Shown: positions 44,213-54,770 of the stretch, in pieces | Position numbering within the stretch: the stretch's first letter is position 1 | Layout: each line of letters begins with the position of its first letter | Assembly: GCA_948144175.1 (NCBI GenBank) | Contig: CANXME010002325.1 | Location: 62,001 to 126,000 of the forward strand | Direction of reading: 5' to 3' | DNA length: 64,000 nucleotides | DNA from: Closterium sp. NIES-65 | Lineage: Eukaryota; Streptophyta; Zygnematophyceae; Desmidiales; Closteriaceae | Made by a program: the position numbers and the translations under genes | The notes under the pieces: model-generated | Databases searched by the model: none | Told to the model about the DNA's origin: nothing | The model's input: only the letters and a program-made list of their open reading frames with translations

Positions 44213-45600
44213 CACTACCTGCGGGTAACAAGGAGCATGGTCAGAACTTGAAGATAACAAAGCGAAACAGAAAACATCAATAAACGAGAAAAAAACGACG
44301 ACGAAAAAGAGAAGTGCCGCCATGCGAGGAGACGCGTCGCCGAGAGCCGCATGAAGCGCCGCGCGACGGGAGAAGCGTCACCAACCGCCAAGCGAAGCGC
44401 CGTGCCAATCGCTGTGACGTCGCCGAGAGCCGCACCAATCGCCGCTCCACGGAGGAAGAAATGTCGCGAATCGCCGTGTGAAGCTTCAAAACAGGCCGCT
44501 TTACTAACTGCAGGTAACAATGACCATGGTCAGAACCGAATGATAAAAAGGCGAGACAGAAACGATGACGAAGGAAACGAGAAACAAACGACGACGAAAA
44601 CGAGAAGTGCCGCCATGCGACGAGACGCGTCGCCGAGAGCCGCACGAAGCGTCGCGGCGGGAGAAGCGTCGCCAACCACCGAGCGACGGGAGAAGCGTCG
44701 CCAACCGCCGAGCGGCGGGAGAAGCGTCGCCAACCGCGGAGCGAAGCGCCGTGCCAATCGCCGTGCGGTGGGAGAGCCGTCGCCAAGAGCCGCTCCAATC
44801 GCCGCTACACAGAGGAAGAAACGTCGCGAATCGCCGTTTGAAGCTCCAAAACAGGCCACTTTACTAACTGCAGGTAACAACGACCACGGTCAGAACCGAA
44901 TGATAAAAAAGCGAAACAGAAAACAACAACAAACGAGAAAGAAACGACGACGAAAAAGAAAAGTGCCGCCATGCGACGAGGCGCGTCGCCGAGAGCCGCA
45001 CGAAGCGCCGCGCGACGGAAGAAGCGTCGCCAACCACCGAGCGACGAGAGAAGCGTCGCCAACCGCCAAGCGACGGGATGCGTCGCCAACCGTCAAGCGG
45101 AACGCCGTGCCAATCGCCGTGCGGTGGGAGAGCCGTCGCCAAGAGCCGCTCCAATCGCAGCTCCACGGAGGAAGAAACGTCGCGAAGAGCCGTGTGAAGC
45201 TCCAGAACAGGCCGCTTTACTAACTGCAGGTAACAACGACCACGGTCAGAATTGAATGATAAAAAAGCTAAACAGAAAACAGCAAAAACGAGAAAATGAC
45301 GACGACGAAAAAGAGAAGTGCCGCCATGCGACGGGACGCGTCGCCGAGAGCCGCGCGAAGCGCCGCGCAACGGGGGAAGCGTCGCCAACCGCCGAGTGAC
45401 GGGAGAAGCGTCGCCAAGCGCCGAGCGACGGGAGAAGCGTCGCCAAGCGCCGAGCGACGGTAGAAGTGCGCCAAGCGCCGAGCGACGGTAGAAGCGTCGC
45501 CAAGCGCCATGCGACCGCACCACGGAAGCGACGCCAATCGCGGTGTGAAGGTCCACCAACGGGCCGCTTTCTTTTACTGCATATAACAACAAACAAGGTT
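44213..45600 (+). repeat. Tandem array with period about 357 bp, five units
   Basis: ctaactgcaggtaacaa recurs near 44504, 44860 and 45219, with diverged versions near 44213 and 45577. Each contains a CAG|GTAACAA that looks like a donor on the plus strand. Period 357 is 119 codons. Consistent with that, an open frame crosses unit borders at 44351-45223, but no family is recognised. Confidence 0.85.
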
Positions 45601-45861
45601 AGAAACTTGGATGTAAAGCGAGGATCATTAAAGCGACGAAGAACAATAAAGCGGGTGCCTTACCAAGTTGAAACTGAAGCTCCATTACCGATGGTCAAAC
45701 CATCAAGTTGACATCGGCGCCACCGCGTGAAGCGCCAAGGTCGCAATGCGTGAGCGAGAAGAAAGGAACATTGAACTTACCGAGATGAGCGGCGAGAAGC
45801 GAGGTGACGACGTTAAGGCGAGAAGAGAAGAGATAAACTGAACTCACCTCCGCGAGAGTCC

Positions 45862-46127
45862 ACACGGGAGGAGACTGAAGCCCACACGGGAGGAGATTGA
45901 AGCCCACACGGGAGGAGATTGAAGCCCACACGGGAGGAGATTGAAGCCCACACGGGAGGAGATTGAAGCCCACACGGGAGGAGATTGAAGCCCACACGGG
46001 AGGAGATTGAAGCCCACACGGGAGGAGATTGAAGCCCACACGGGAGGAGATTGAAGCCCACACGGGAGGAGATTGAAGCTCACACGGGAGGAGATTGAAG
46101 CCCACACGGGAGGAGATTGAAGCCCAC
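45862..46127 (+). repeat. 22-bp minisatellite gaagcccacacgggaggaga
   Basis: About 12 units. It merges into the next array by sharing gcccacacggga. Confidence 0.96.
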
Positions 46128-46360
46128 ACTGGGTTGGAGCCCACACGGGATTGGAGCCCACACGGGATTGGAGCCCACACGGGATTGGAGCCCACACGGG
46201 ATTGGAGCCCACACGGGATTGGAGCCCACACGGGATTGGAGCCCACACGGGATTGAAGACCACACGGGATAGGAGCCCACACGGGATTGGAGCCCACACG
46301 GGATTGAAGACCACACGGGATTGGAACCCACACAGGATTGGAGCCCACACGGGATTTTAA
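46128..46360 (+). repeat. 17-bp minisatellite ggagcccacacgggatt
   Basis: About 13 units, derived from the same core as the preceding 22-bp array. Confidence 0.96.
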
Positions 46361-46582
46361 CGGGAGTTCTCGCGGAGACCATGCCGCGAGAACCTCGGCG
46401 TCGTACCAGGATCAGCTCGAGGCAGCGCAGCTTTTACGACTCTCTAAGCTACCCAACCCATCCCACCCAGCTGCAGCATGCCAAGTGCTTCCTCTTGTAC
46501 GAGCCGGTTGGCTTCATTAATCACAAACTGCTCCGTGGAGCTTGTAGCCTAAAGTCCGTATAAGGTAGGAGAAGTTCTTGTG
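46361..46582 (+). other. Short stretch with possible coding character
   Basis: Reads GDHAARTSASYQDQLEAAQL LRLSKLPNPSHPAAACQVLP to a stop near 46522. No family is recognised. It could be a last exon or chance. Confidence 0.2.
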
Positions 46583-46594
46583 AAGATCCTTCAA

Positions 46595-47723
46595 TTTTTT
46601 TTTTTTTTTTTTTTTTTTTGAAGGAGGTGAAATCACATTATACAATGCAAAAAACACCATCCACGGTCGTAACCGGGCTAGAGGGCCTGGGTACAATTGT
46701 ACCGTACCCTCGCGGAAACATCTAAGGTGGTTTAAAAGTCAGGTGCCTAAATATTGCAATCTGCCCGTTCAGAATTCTCTTCACGCCTTTGACATTTCTC
46801 ACTCCTGGCAGAAACACCTTGGAGCATCCCACATGCTGTACTTGTTGCTTCATACAGGTGCCGAACTTGCCTTGCCGAAACTGGTAGGTTGGGGTGGTTG
46901 CACTCTTCACCTTCTTGAGGCGAAAGACGAAAGGAGTGGTTGCTGTGAAAGCCAATTTAGCACGAATGCGGTGAAAACCGGTTCCAATGGCATATGTGGT
47001 CGGACGTTTTGGGTGACGCAAACTGGCTTGAACGGCTCCCAATCTTCGATGCGGGGACTGACGACGAGATGTCGCAGCAGCAGCTGAAGCTGCTAACTCA
47101 GATCTGATGTTCACTCCATGAAACAAGATTCCTTCACGAAAACATACAGCTCCCACGGACGAGAACTCCTTAGAACATTGCCGCCATGAATCATCATCTT
47201 CTAGCTGCAGATGCGCATCTTGTAGTTTATTAGTGTCACCAAAGTCATCCATGTTTGTATGAGTTTCAGGGTCATTGTCATTGTCGGCGTTGTCTTCTCG
47301 TTGAACATAAAAAACTTGGAGTTTCTTGTCTAGATCTTCATGCTTAAGCGTTTCAGAAAGGAAGATGACTTCATCATCAAGCACTTTAGAAGCCATCGAA
47401 GTAAAGATCTTGGACTTTTCATGAGATAAACGTGGTTGTCGATGAATGGCAGCAAATGACGATAAACGGAAGATGTTCCGTTGACGAACTTGTTTGAACT
47501 TAGATTTCCCGTGCTGTCTTCTTTGGTGAATACTTAAAACGTGTCCAGCCATTATGTTCTTCGTCGGAGCATCTTTAGCAATGTCTGAAGCTTGAAAGTA
47601 TTTAACCTGAAAACACGGGAACTTTAAGAAGCAGCTTCGATCAACCAATGTCCGCTGTGTGGACATAATGTCGGTGTCGATAGTCAGCTCCTGGTCTGTA
47701 GATCCCGAAACTGTGTTCAGATT
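46595..47723 (-). mobile_element. Retroposed unit with poly(A) tail and 12-bp target duplication
   Basis: 25 T residues at 46595-46619 are the A-tail of a minus-strand insertion. AAGATCCTTCAA occurs at 46583-46594, directly before the tail, and at 47724-47735, directly after the other end. This is a target-primed-reverse-transcription signature for a 1.13-kb RNA copy. It is either a processed retrogene or an element mobilised by the resident LINE. Confidence 0.85.
46722..47666 (-). CDS. Unrecognised 314-residue protein inside the retroposed unit
   Basis: An intact ORF from MSTQRTLVDRSCFLKFPCFQ (ATG 47664-47666) to ..IFRHLTFKPP. The stop is about 100 bp from the poly(A) tail, as in a processed copy. 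It includes an acidic middle (EDNADNDNDPETHTNMDDFG) and a basic C-terminal half (RLKKVKSATTPTYQFRQGKF). The C-terminal half contains four Cys, but I see no zinc-finger spacing. The frame continues upstream without a better ATG into the target duplication, so the 5' end may be truncated. I do not recognise the family. Absence of stops over about 1 kb suggests a recent insertion or retained coding. Confidence 0.5.
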   Translation of the reverse strand: MSTQRTLVDRSCFLKFPCFQVKYFQASDIAKDAPTKNIMAGHVLSIHQRRQHGKSKFKQVRQRNIFRLSSFAAIHRQPRLSHEKSKIFTSMASKVLDDEVIFLSETLKHEDLDKKLQVFYVQREDNADNDNDPETHTNMDDFGDTNKLQDAHLQLEDDDSWRQCSKEFSSVGAVCFREGILFHGVNIRSELAASAAAATSRRQSPHRRLGAVQASLRHPKRPTTYAIGTGFHRIRAKLAFTATTPFVFRLKKVKSATTPTYQFRQGKFGTCMKQQVQHVGCSKVFLPGVRNVKGVKRILNGQIAIFRHLTFKPP

Positions 47724-47735
47724 AAGATCCTTCAA

Positions 47736-49190
47736 ATGTAATCGCGAAGGATAAATCTGAAATTGGTCTATTGATTCTACTTGACTGTTTTTTGGTTGGG
47801 AGGTATGGGATGCTCGCTGTGAGCGAAGAGGCTGCAGGAGAAGACAGAGAAGGCTGTTTCAGGTGCTCCAGAAGAGGATCAAGTCAGGCAGGAGATGAAG
47901 CAGCGATGAACTCCATTCGAGCATGGTGTTGGGCGCAGGCCGCCCCGCGCGGCAGAGCGCGCCCTAAATTCAAAAAGTGATGTGCTGCTGGGTGCAGTGG
48001 GGTGCGACACGGCAGCTCTTTCTGCCTGAAGTGCGGGAAGGGCTGGCATTGGTTGGTTTTTGCTGAATTGATGCGCTGGATTACCATAGTCTCCGTCAAC
48101 GGTAAAGATGGATTAGAGCTGTCAATGGAGCCGCTATTTTACGGTGGAGATTTTCTCGAGGGCCCCGCGTGGATAATGTCTGCGGGGAATGCCGGAATAA
48201 TTTGGAGGCGGCTGAAGTGTGTACAGTACACAACATTCAAACTCCATTGCAATACGATCTGAACACTTCAATGTTCAGTTGAGAATTCTGTTCAGTTTGG
48301 TTTGCATTGGTTTGCTGCAAACGAGTTTTCTTGGGGCGCGTATCGCAGGTGGATGGGTTTGGTGCGCACCCCAGGTTTGGAGTTGGGGCAGGCTCGAACC
48401 TTTTAGGAGGAAACTGACGTGGCACACTCTGCTAGAAAAGGACCACGAGTTTTACTTAGTGAGGCCCGCGTGAGGCGCGGGATTGTGTGGTGTAGAATGT
48501 GGTAAGAAAAATGTTTGGCTGAATCCTCAGGAAGTTTAGCTGCTCTCGAAAGTACCTTCGCTGCGTGTGAACCAGGTTCGGGCAGCAGAAATAGCTTGGA
48601 GTGGTTGATATAAACAGTCATGCGAGCCAATCGGAGTCGAGGGTGTTTCGGTCACCCATCGTACTACCACCTTGGCATTTCAACCAACACCTCGCACCTT
48701 CTACTAGTTCAGTGATGCACTTCCATTACTTGTATTTGTTCCTTGTTAGTAGATCTAGGCGCGCCACCGTCGCTTCTTGTTGTCATTCCGATAGATCTGA
48801 ACGCGACCCAAGGCGTAGCACCGTAGATAGTGTCAGTCGCTGAAATTATGCGTAGTTCTAAAGTAGTCGCTTCACGTGATGATGTGAGCACCGCCAGTAA
48901 CTCTTACCATAATCAGATCTTAGTGAATATGTACCGACAGTTGCGCGCTTCAGATTACATAAGGCAGCCAGTAGTCGCTCCATTTTTTCGAACTTACTCA
49001 GTGCGGCTGGAATTCGACGTTAAATTTCGGGACGGATTAGTAACATCGACTTGCGGACACATTAACCGTGTCGATTTGTGGACACATTTCGGACGGATTA
49101 ATTAACATCGACCTGGCGGCCACCGTCGATTTACGGAAACTTTCGATACGGACGCATTAGTAGCTTCGGTTCGCACCTGTTAGATTCCGA
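47736..49190. other. Intergenic; no clear gene
   Basis: Only a 45-bp relative of the 68-bp repeat (about 48350-48395) stands out. Confidence 0.5.
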
Positions 49191-50280
49191 GCTGCCGACG
49201 ATTCGATCGCGTTAGGCAAGTCAAGCGTCAAACGCGGTGATTGCAGGTCCGCTAGCAGGCAAGTCGGCAGAAAGGTGAAAAGGGGAAATGTAAGGGGGGT
49301 GGGGTGGGGCGTGTGAGCGGGGGAAGGGGGGGGAGGGGAGTGGAGGAGGAGGGGGGGTGGGGTGGTGGGGGGTGAGGAAGGGGAGGTGGGTAGAGATGGG
49401 GAGGGGGGATGGGGTGCAGTTGGGTGGGGGGGGACATTCCCCATCTCCTCATCTCCTCCCGCTCTCCCTGCATGTTCCCCCCCTCTCCTCTCTCCTCCCC
49501 CCCGCTTTCCATCATCTCCCCCTGCTCCTTCCCCGATCCTTCCTCATTTGTTTCCCGTCACTCCTCATTTCCCCTCCGCATTCCCCTTAACTTACCCTGC
49601 TCTCCTCATCTCCCCTTCCAGTTCTCCCATCATCTCCCCGTTCTCCCCTCTTCTCGTCTCCCCCATCTCCCGTCACCACCCCTCCCCTCCTCCCCCCCCC
49701 CCCCCCCCCCCCCCCCCCAATTCCCTGCCCCGCTCTCCTCTCATCTCCCCGCCGCACCCCTCATCGCACCCCATCCTCCATTCACCCCTCATCTGCTCTC
49801 TCCCCCTCCTTTCCCTCCCCCACTCACCCCTACTTTCCCTTCCCGCTCAACCCTCCTTTCCCTTCCCGCTCACCCCTCCTTTCCCTTCCCGCTCACCCCT
49901 CGTTTCCCTTCCCATTCACCCCCCATTTTCTCCCACCCACCCCCCATCCCCCATCATCTCCACCCGCGCTCACCCGTCATATTTCACCCCACCCATCCCT
50001 CATCCTCCTCGCCCTCTCCCCCCCTTCCACCAACTCACCTCTCGTCTCCCCCACACTTTCCTCTTACTGTTCCCCTGCCTTACAGATGTAAGTTTTCCCT
50101 GCCTCTCATCCCTTGCAGCTTCACCTACCCCCCGACTTTCTCGCGTTTCCGCTGCCTGTATCTTCCCTCAACCTCCCTCCCCTACCTTCAGTAACCACCA
50201 GGCTCCTCCTAGCCTACCGTCTGAAACTGACACTGGCACCGACTTGACTTGCTTTTCTAAATTGCCTTCGTGAATCCCTT
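49191..50280 (+). repeat. Strand-asymmetric C/T-rich low-complexity region with a 37-C run
   Basis: G-rich to about 49430, then C/T-rich. Uninterrupted C at 49692-49728. Degenerate ctcacccctcctttcccttc units at about 49815-49930. Confidence 0.85.
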
Positions 50281-50589
50281 TCGTGTCTTGCCTTAGCAGC
50301 AGAAGAGGCGACTCCTAGCTTTTTATTATTCTTATTGATTGCCTGGATTGTGTGACTGCTAGGCTAGCCCATGTACCGTAGTATCTATATTCCACTTGGA
50401 AAATGATCCACTACATGCAGTGTAATGTGATGTTTAAAACCACCTGTTTTCATGAAAGCAGAGCTGCATACCAGTACTGTACCAGTTTAGCTTGAACAGC
50501 ACAATGGGATGCTTGGATCTTGTACCATCAGTACCGTACTAGACCTTGCTTCTAGATCCAGCTTGATCCAGTTTCTAGATCTTGCCCTC
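50281..50589. other. Intergenic; no gene seen
   Basis: Several tctagatc words; nothing else recognised. Confidence 0.5.
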
Positions 50590-50945
50590 CTCCAGCTTCT
50601 AGATCCGATCTTAGCGATCCAATTGGCACGACAGGGTGCAATAGCGGGATATCATTCACGCAATACACAGGTAGTAACGTTGGTACATTTTCATGAGCTA
50701 GGAACGTGCTACAGTAACTATTTTATTGTATATTTCAAGATAAATAATCACCAGAAAATGCTAGGCTTCCTTGATCTCCTCTCCTGCTCCTATATCCGAC
50801 CTCGGCGATCCGACCGGCACGACGCTCGCCCGCACATTGCCTCGCGCTGAAAAGCCTCCAGAATCCAGACGCACCAAGCGCACGGTGCAATAGTGGCAGC
50901 GGGAAATCATCCGCACAATACAACTGGCAATATTGTTGGTACACT
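50590..50945 (-). repeat. Two copies of the DUF1218 gene 3' end beyond its stop
   Basis: Diverged copies (about 50590-50690 and 50758-50945) of the terminal exon end around 51020-51190. Each includes gatccgaccggcacgacgct-like sequence and the 3' flank. Both lie downstream of the functional stop. Confidence 0.82.
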
Positions 50946-51019
50946 TTAACGAGCTAGCAATGTGCTACAATATGTGTATTTTGCATGTTTCAACAATAAA
51001 TAACTGGTAGTAGAAAGTG

Positions 51020-53624
51020 TTAGGCCTCCTTTATCTCCTCTCCTGCTTCGAGATCCGATCTCGGCGATCCGACCGGCACAACGCTCGCCCGCATGGCCTC
51101 GCGCTGAAACGCCTCGAGATGCACCGAGCGTACAGTGCAATAGCGGGAGATCATCCACGCGTATTGCCGCGTGCGCATGGCAGCGAGGTAATACGCCTCC
51201 ATGAGAAGAACGGTGAAGAGGCAGAGGAGAGAGGTGGAGAGGAAGAGAGCCGAGTCGGCGACTGGGCAGGGGTCGGGGGTTTGGTTGGGGGAGAGGGAGG
51301 CGGAGGAGGGGGAGGTGGAGCGGAGGGCGTAGGTGCCGGGATGGGCGTTGTCTAGGGAGGAGACGGAGAGAGCGAGGATGGTAACACAAAGGAAGATCCT
51401 GTTTGGGGAGGTGTATGAAGGGTATTGGATATAAAAACAAAGTCAGTTGAAGGAATCTAAGGAGAGAGAAGAGATGGAGAGGACGAGGATAGTTACACAG
51501 AGGAAGATCCTGTTAAGGGAGGCGAAGGTTGAAAAGCAGAGAGTCAGGGTTAATTGAAGGAACCAAAGGTTGGGAGGAGGCGTGGAAGGTGAAGGATGAT
51601 GAAGAGAGCACGAGTATGGTGCCATAGAGGAAGACCCTTTCGAGTCGTCTTAAAACACAATACAGATTGGTGAGGAGAACAATAAGTGAAAAGTTTCTGT
51701 TCTGCCGCGTGTCGAGGTGGGAGGCATGACACCAGTGGGTTACCCTACACAGGAGAGCAAAACCCTGAGCCACCACCAGCAACAGCGCTGCTGCTGCCGC
51801 AGCAGCGTAGGCCCCCGATTGGTACAATTACAGATTGGCGAGGAGAACCACCAGCAGAGGGTTGCAATTCCTCCGCGTGTCGAAGCGGGAGGTATGGCAC
51901 CAGTGTGTGCTCACGTGCAGGACAGCGAAACCCTTTTGAGTCGACTCAAAAGTGTCGAAGCGGGAGGTATGGCACCAGTGTGTGCTCACGTGCAGGAGAG
52001 CGAAACCCTGAGCCACCACCAGCAGTAGCGCCGCTGCAGCAGCGTAGCCCCCACCCGGGTCCTCAAAAGGCACGCCTGGCAGCAGTGGGTGCCTCCGTGC
52101 AGCAGAGTGAAACCCTGAGCCACCACCAGCAGCAGCGAGGCCCCCGATTGGTAAACTCACAGGTTGGTGAGGAGAACCACGAGCAAGAGGTTGCGATTGC
52201 GCCGTGTGTCGAGGCGGGAGGCCTGGCACCAGTGGGTGCCCCCGTGCCGGAGTGCGAAGCCCTGAGCCACCACCAGCAGCAGCGCCGCTGCTGCAGCGTA
52301 GCCCCCCGAGGGGCTGCTGGGGTAGATGCAGTGCAGGGCGTTCTGCGCGTCGAGCATGTGAGTGGATGACTGCTGGTGGGGGGAAGGGGCGGGGGGGGCA
52401 ACGAAGGGGGAGATACAAAGGGGGTATATGGGAATCTAGAACGCGCTGCATTGCATCTACCCCAGCAGAGGCAACGGAGCAGATGCATTGCATTGTATAC
52501 AAAGGGGGTATATGGGGGTGCTGCTATATTGGTATGACTTTTGAGAATTCTCAAAAGTCATACCAATATGGGGGTGCTGCTGGGGTAGATGCAATGCAGC
52601 GCGTTCTGTGCGTCGAGGATGTGAGTGGCGGACTGCTGTCGGAGGGGAGAGAGAAGGGGGGGAGGCGGAAGATGGGGGAAGCGGGGCGGAGCGGGGGGGG
52701 TACATGAGGGCTGCTGGGACCGATGCAATGCAGCGCGTTCTGTGGGTCTAGCATGTGAGTGGATGACTGCTGGCAGGTGAAAGAGAGTGCGCGTTGGGGG
52801 GGGGGGGGTGGATGGGGGGAAGGAGGGGCGGAGCGGGGGAGATAGAGGGGATACAAGAGGGTTGCTGGGATAAACGCAGTGAAGGGCGTTCTGTGCGTGG
52901 AGCATGTGAGTGGCGGACTGCTGGCGGGGGTGAAGGGGAAGGGGTGGGGGAAGGGGTGGGGGAAGGGGAAGAGGGGACAGGATGGGGGAGGGAAGCGCTG
53001 TGTATTTGCAACTCGCCCCGGTGCCAAGCCGAGGGGAAATGAGTTTGCATGCCGGAGGGAGAGGGGAGCACTTTTGCAACTTGCAATGCAACTCGCCCCT
53101 CAAAGGCGACCGCAGCACTGCAACTTGCACCCGTGCATATCGGAGATGCTTTTGAGAATTTGCATTGGCGACCGGCGCAGCATTGCAACTCGCCGTGAGT
53201 GCCGAGTCGAGGGGAGCGGAGAAAGACCGTGCCTGCCCTGGCGATCGAGGGCCTAGGGAGCCATGGGGTTGCATGCGAACGAGTAGGAACGGAATCGAAC
53301 GGTAATGAACGGCTGCGAGCGGCCGCGATCGGTAAAGAACGGTAACGAACGGCTGCGATACTCTTGGCTCGCTACGCGTCTCACCTTCACCCGCATGACG
53401 TCAGCCGCTAATGTCATCGCCAGTGCAAGCCCGCCAATCACGGCGATGAGCACCACCACCCACTGCTGCGCCTTGGGCGGCGGCGATGACGCTGATGGCG
53501 ACACAGTCCCCGGTGAGGCTCGCGACGGGCTTCCGGATTCTCCGCCGTAGGATGCGGACGAAGCGGTGCCATCCTCGGTGTTGGTCGCGACTGGCTGATA
53601 GTCGTGGCGCGTTGACCAGAACAT
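51020..53624 (-). CDS. DUF1218 four-helix membrane protein (gene extent)
   Basis: DUF1218 proteins of plants are small membrane proteins, some of which modulate secondary-wall lignin or vein patterning; the biochemical role is unknown. Likely exons: 53624-53385 (MFWSTRHDYQPVATNTEDG, then TM segment WVVVLIAVIGGLALAMTLAA and DVMRVKV); about 52374-52161 (MLDAQNALHCIYPSSPSGGY AAAAALLLVVAQGFAL..GTHWC, the family's Cys-YPSSPA signature and second TM, then RRNRNLLLVVLLTNL as third TM); 51398-51020 (IFLCVTILALSVSSL completing the third TM, then ALFLSTSLLCLFTVLLMEAYYLA as fourth TM and a cytosolic tail ending EEIKEA). Junctions read GT-AG. The introns are filled with partial copies of exons 2 and 3. 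The family call rests on the Cys-YPSSP motif, helix layout and size. I could not check exon 1 homology. Confidence 0.68.
51399..51660 (-). repeat. Upstream copies of the DUF1218 last-exon start
   Basis: Copies of the RIFLCVTILVLS segment with acceptor at about 51460-51515 and 51575-51640. A decayed palindrome (TTTCGAGTCGTCTTAAAA, about 51636-51653) adjoins the second. Confidence 0.75.
51665..52140 (-). repeat. Four downstream copies of the DUF1218 exon 2 end
   Basis: Copies of YAAAAALLLVVAQGFALLH..THWCHTSRFDTRRN at about 51665-51825, 51830-51935, 51955-52050 and 52060-52140 follow the full exon in transcription order. Confidence 0.85.
51877..52009 (+). repeat. 57-bp duplication with TCGA-centred palindrome exactly between
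   Basis: Copies at 51877-51933 and 51953-52009 differ at about one base. TTTTGAGTCGACTCAAAA occupies 51934-51951, leaving one extra base. This is the clearest single example of the junction palindrome. Confidence 0.95.
52427..52608. repeat. 44-bp perfect palindrome nested in a larger inverted repeat
   Basis: 52526-52569 is perfectly self-complementary, with TTTTGAGAATTCTCAAAA (52539-52556) as its core. About 30 bp of exon 2 start appear inverted at about 52436-52467 and direct at about 52577-52608, giving a second, outer stem. Confidence 0.9.
52571..52925 (-). repeat. Three upstream copies of the DUF1218 exon 2 start
   Basis: Copies of THMLDAQNALHCIYPSSP at about 52571-52640, 52709-52772 (GPSSP variant) and 52860-52925 (YPSNP variant). 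Confidence 0.87.
53106..53193 (+). repeat. Short duplication around a half palindrome
   Basis: gcgaccgcagcactgcaact (53106 on) and gcgaccggcgcagcattgca (53169 on) flank TTTTGAGAATT (53150-53160). The right arm is lost. Confidence 0.7.
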
Positions 53625-54467
53625 GGCGGTCGCTGCGATATCAGGGTTTCACTATTGGGAACGAGAAAAAAAAGGGAATGAAAGAATCTAGCTACATACA
53701 GAAGTATCCTGAGCAATAAAGTTGATTCTAACGGGATCTGTAAGCCAGAGAATGCGGCGGTTGCTCTGTGCGTAATGCCGATCCAGCCATCAACTGCCGC
53801 CCTGTGATGGTTATTGATGCCCGTATGCAGACTAGAAGCGTGAAAAGCGGAAAAAGGGTGTGAGATGGCGTGGGACGATGTGGTGTTGGGCTCTCTCAGA
53901 ACCAGAACCACTTTGTAACCCACCATATCCTACTTCAACGTGGTTTAGCGTTTTCAATCGTTCTGATTCTACTACCTACTAGATTTGAAACGGATTTGTC
54001 GGGCTCGCTCGTCGGATTTGGGTGAACTGATTGTTTGAGGGAGGGATTGGAGGTGGATGGTGTTGACGATTGGTTGACATGGTAATCCGTGTTGCAATGA
54101 GTTTGAGTACGGTACAATACGGTAACATTTTCAGATCAGCCAGTCATTGCAACAGCACACCCTTTTTTTATGCAGCTTTCACATCTTTTTCGGTGGGTGT
54201 ACAGCTGGTTACAGATGCTGGGTGCTCATTTCACCTGTTTGTTTTTGCCTTGTAACGAGTACACGCTCTTGCCTTGCCTTGCCAAGCATCGACTCTCTGG
54301 TCTGGCGGGGTTGGGCAGGACCAGCTAGGCAAGAAGAGTCAGCGCTAGAATTCGTTTATGCTGGGCCTTAATCACATTTACCCGATTTGTATTCTCGCCG
54401 TCTGACGCGCGGATGTTCAGCAGGTGACAGGAGTAGACCGTTTAATATTAGACCAATTCACGTTCCG
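53625..54467. promoter_or_regulatory. Shared upstream region of the DUF1218 and SDHAF1-like genes
   Basis: About 0.84 kb between divergent start codons. It must hold both promoters. No specific element is recognised. Confidence 0.5.
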
Positions 54468-54770
54468 ATGCGGGTTTCCGGAATTCAGCGCGAGATCTTC
54501 TCTCTCTACCGCCGCCTGTTACGCGTAGCCAGATCGAAACCACCCGCGGAATCCGCGGCTTTGCGGGAGTACCTGACGTCAGAATTCAGAAAAACTGCGA
54601 ATTCGGTCGGACGGGCGGAGATCGGACGTATTGAGTACCTTCTCAGACGGGGGGAGAAGCAGGTGGATCTGTTAACGAATCCGTCTACAACGGGGATCTC
54701 ACTGCCACAGCTGCACACCCCCGTCGCTCCGACGACTCCTGACTCAGATCAGTCGTTTAATTCCCGCTAA
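54468..54770 (+). CDS. SDHAF1-like LYR-motif protein, complex II assembly factor
   Basis: LYR proteins help deliver iron-sulfur clusters; SDHAF1 does so for the SdhB subunit of succinate dehydrogenase in the mitochondrial matrix. 100 codons, single exon, from ATG 54468 (MRVSGIQREIFSLYRRLLRV). Seen: the LYR tripeptide at residues 13-15, basic RRLLRVARSKPP, then FRKTANSVGRAEIGRIEYLL RRGEKQVDLL, matching the SDHAF1 helix with RIEYLLRRG, followed by a disordered tail ending FNSR. Length fits the family (about 80-115). The frame is open 27 codons upstream but without ATG. No classical presequence, as usual in LYR proteins. No intron and no duplicated segment. Confidence 0.85.
   Translation: MRVSGIQREIFSLYRRLLRVARSKPPAESAALREYLTSEFRKTANSVGRAEIGRIEYLLRRGEKQVDLLTNPSTTGISLPQLHTPVAPTTPDSDQSFNSR

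Noticed and set aside
44351-45223. Arg/Ala-rich 290-codon frame called as a gene
   Set aside because: Lies wholly in the 357-bp array, with no recognisable domain; kept only as a repeat with a note.
45695-46382. Repetitive open frames on both strands (GLQSRVGSNPVWAPIP and similar)
   Set aside because: Translation of the 22- and 17-bp minisatellites.
49362-50273. 303-codon Pro-rich open frame
   Set aside because: C/T-rich low complexity; overlapping frames are equally open.
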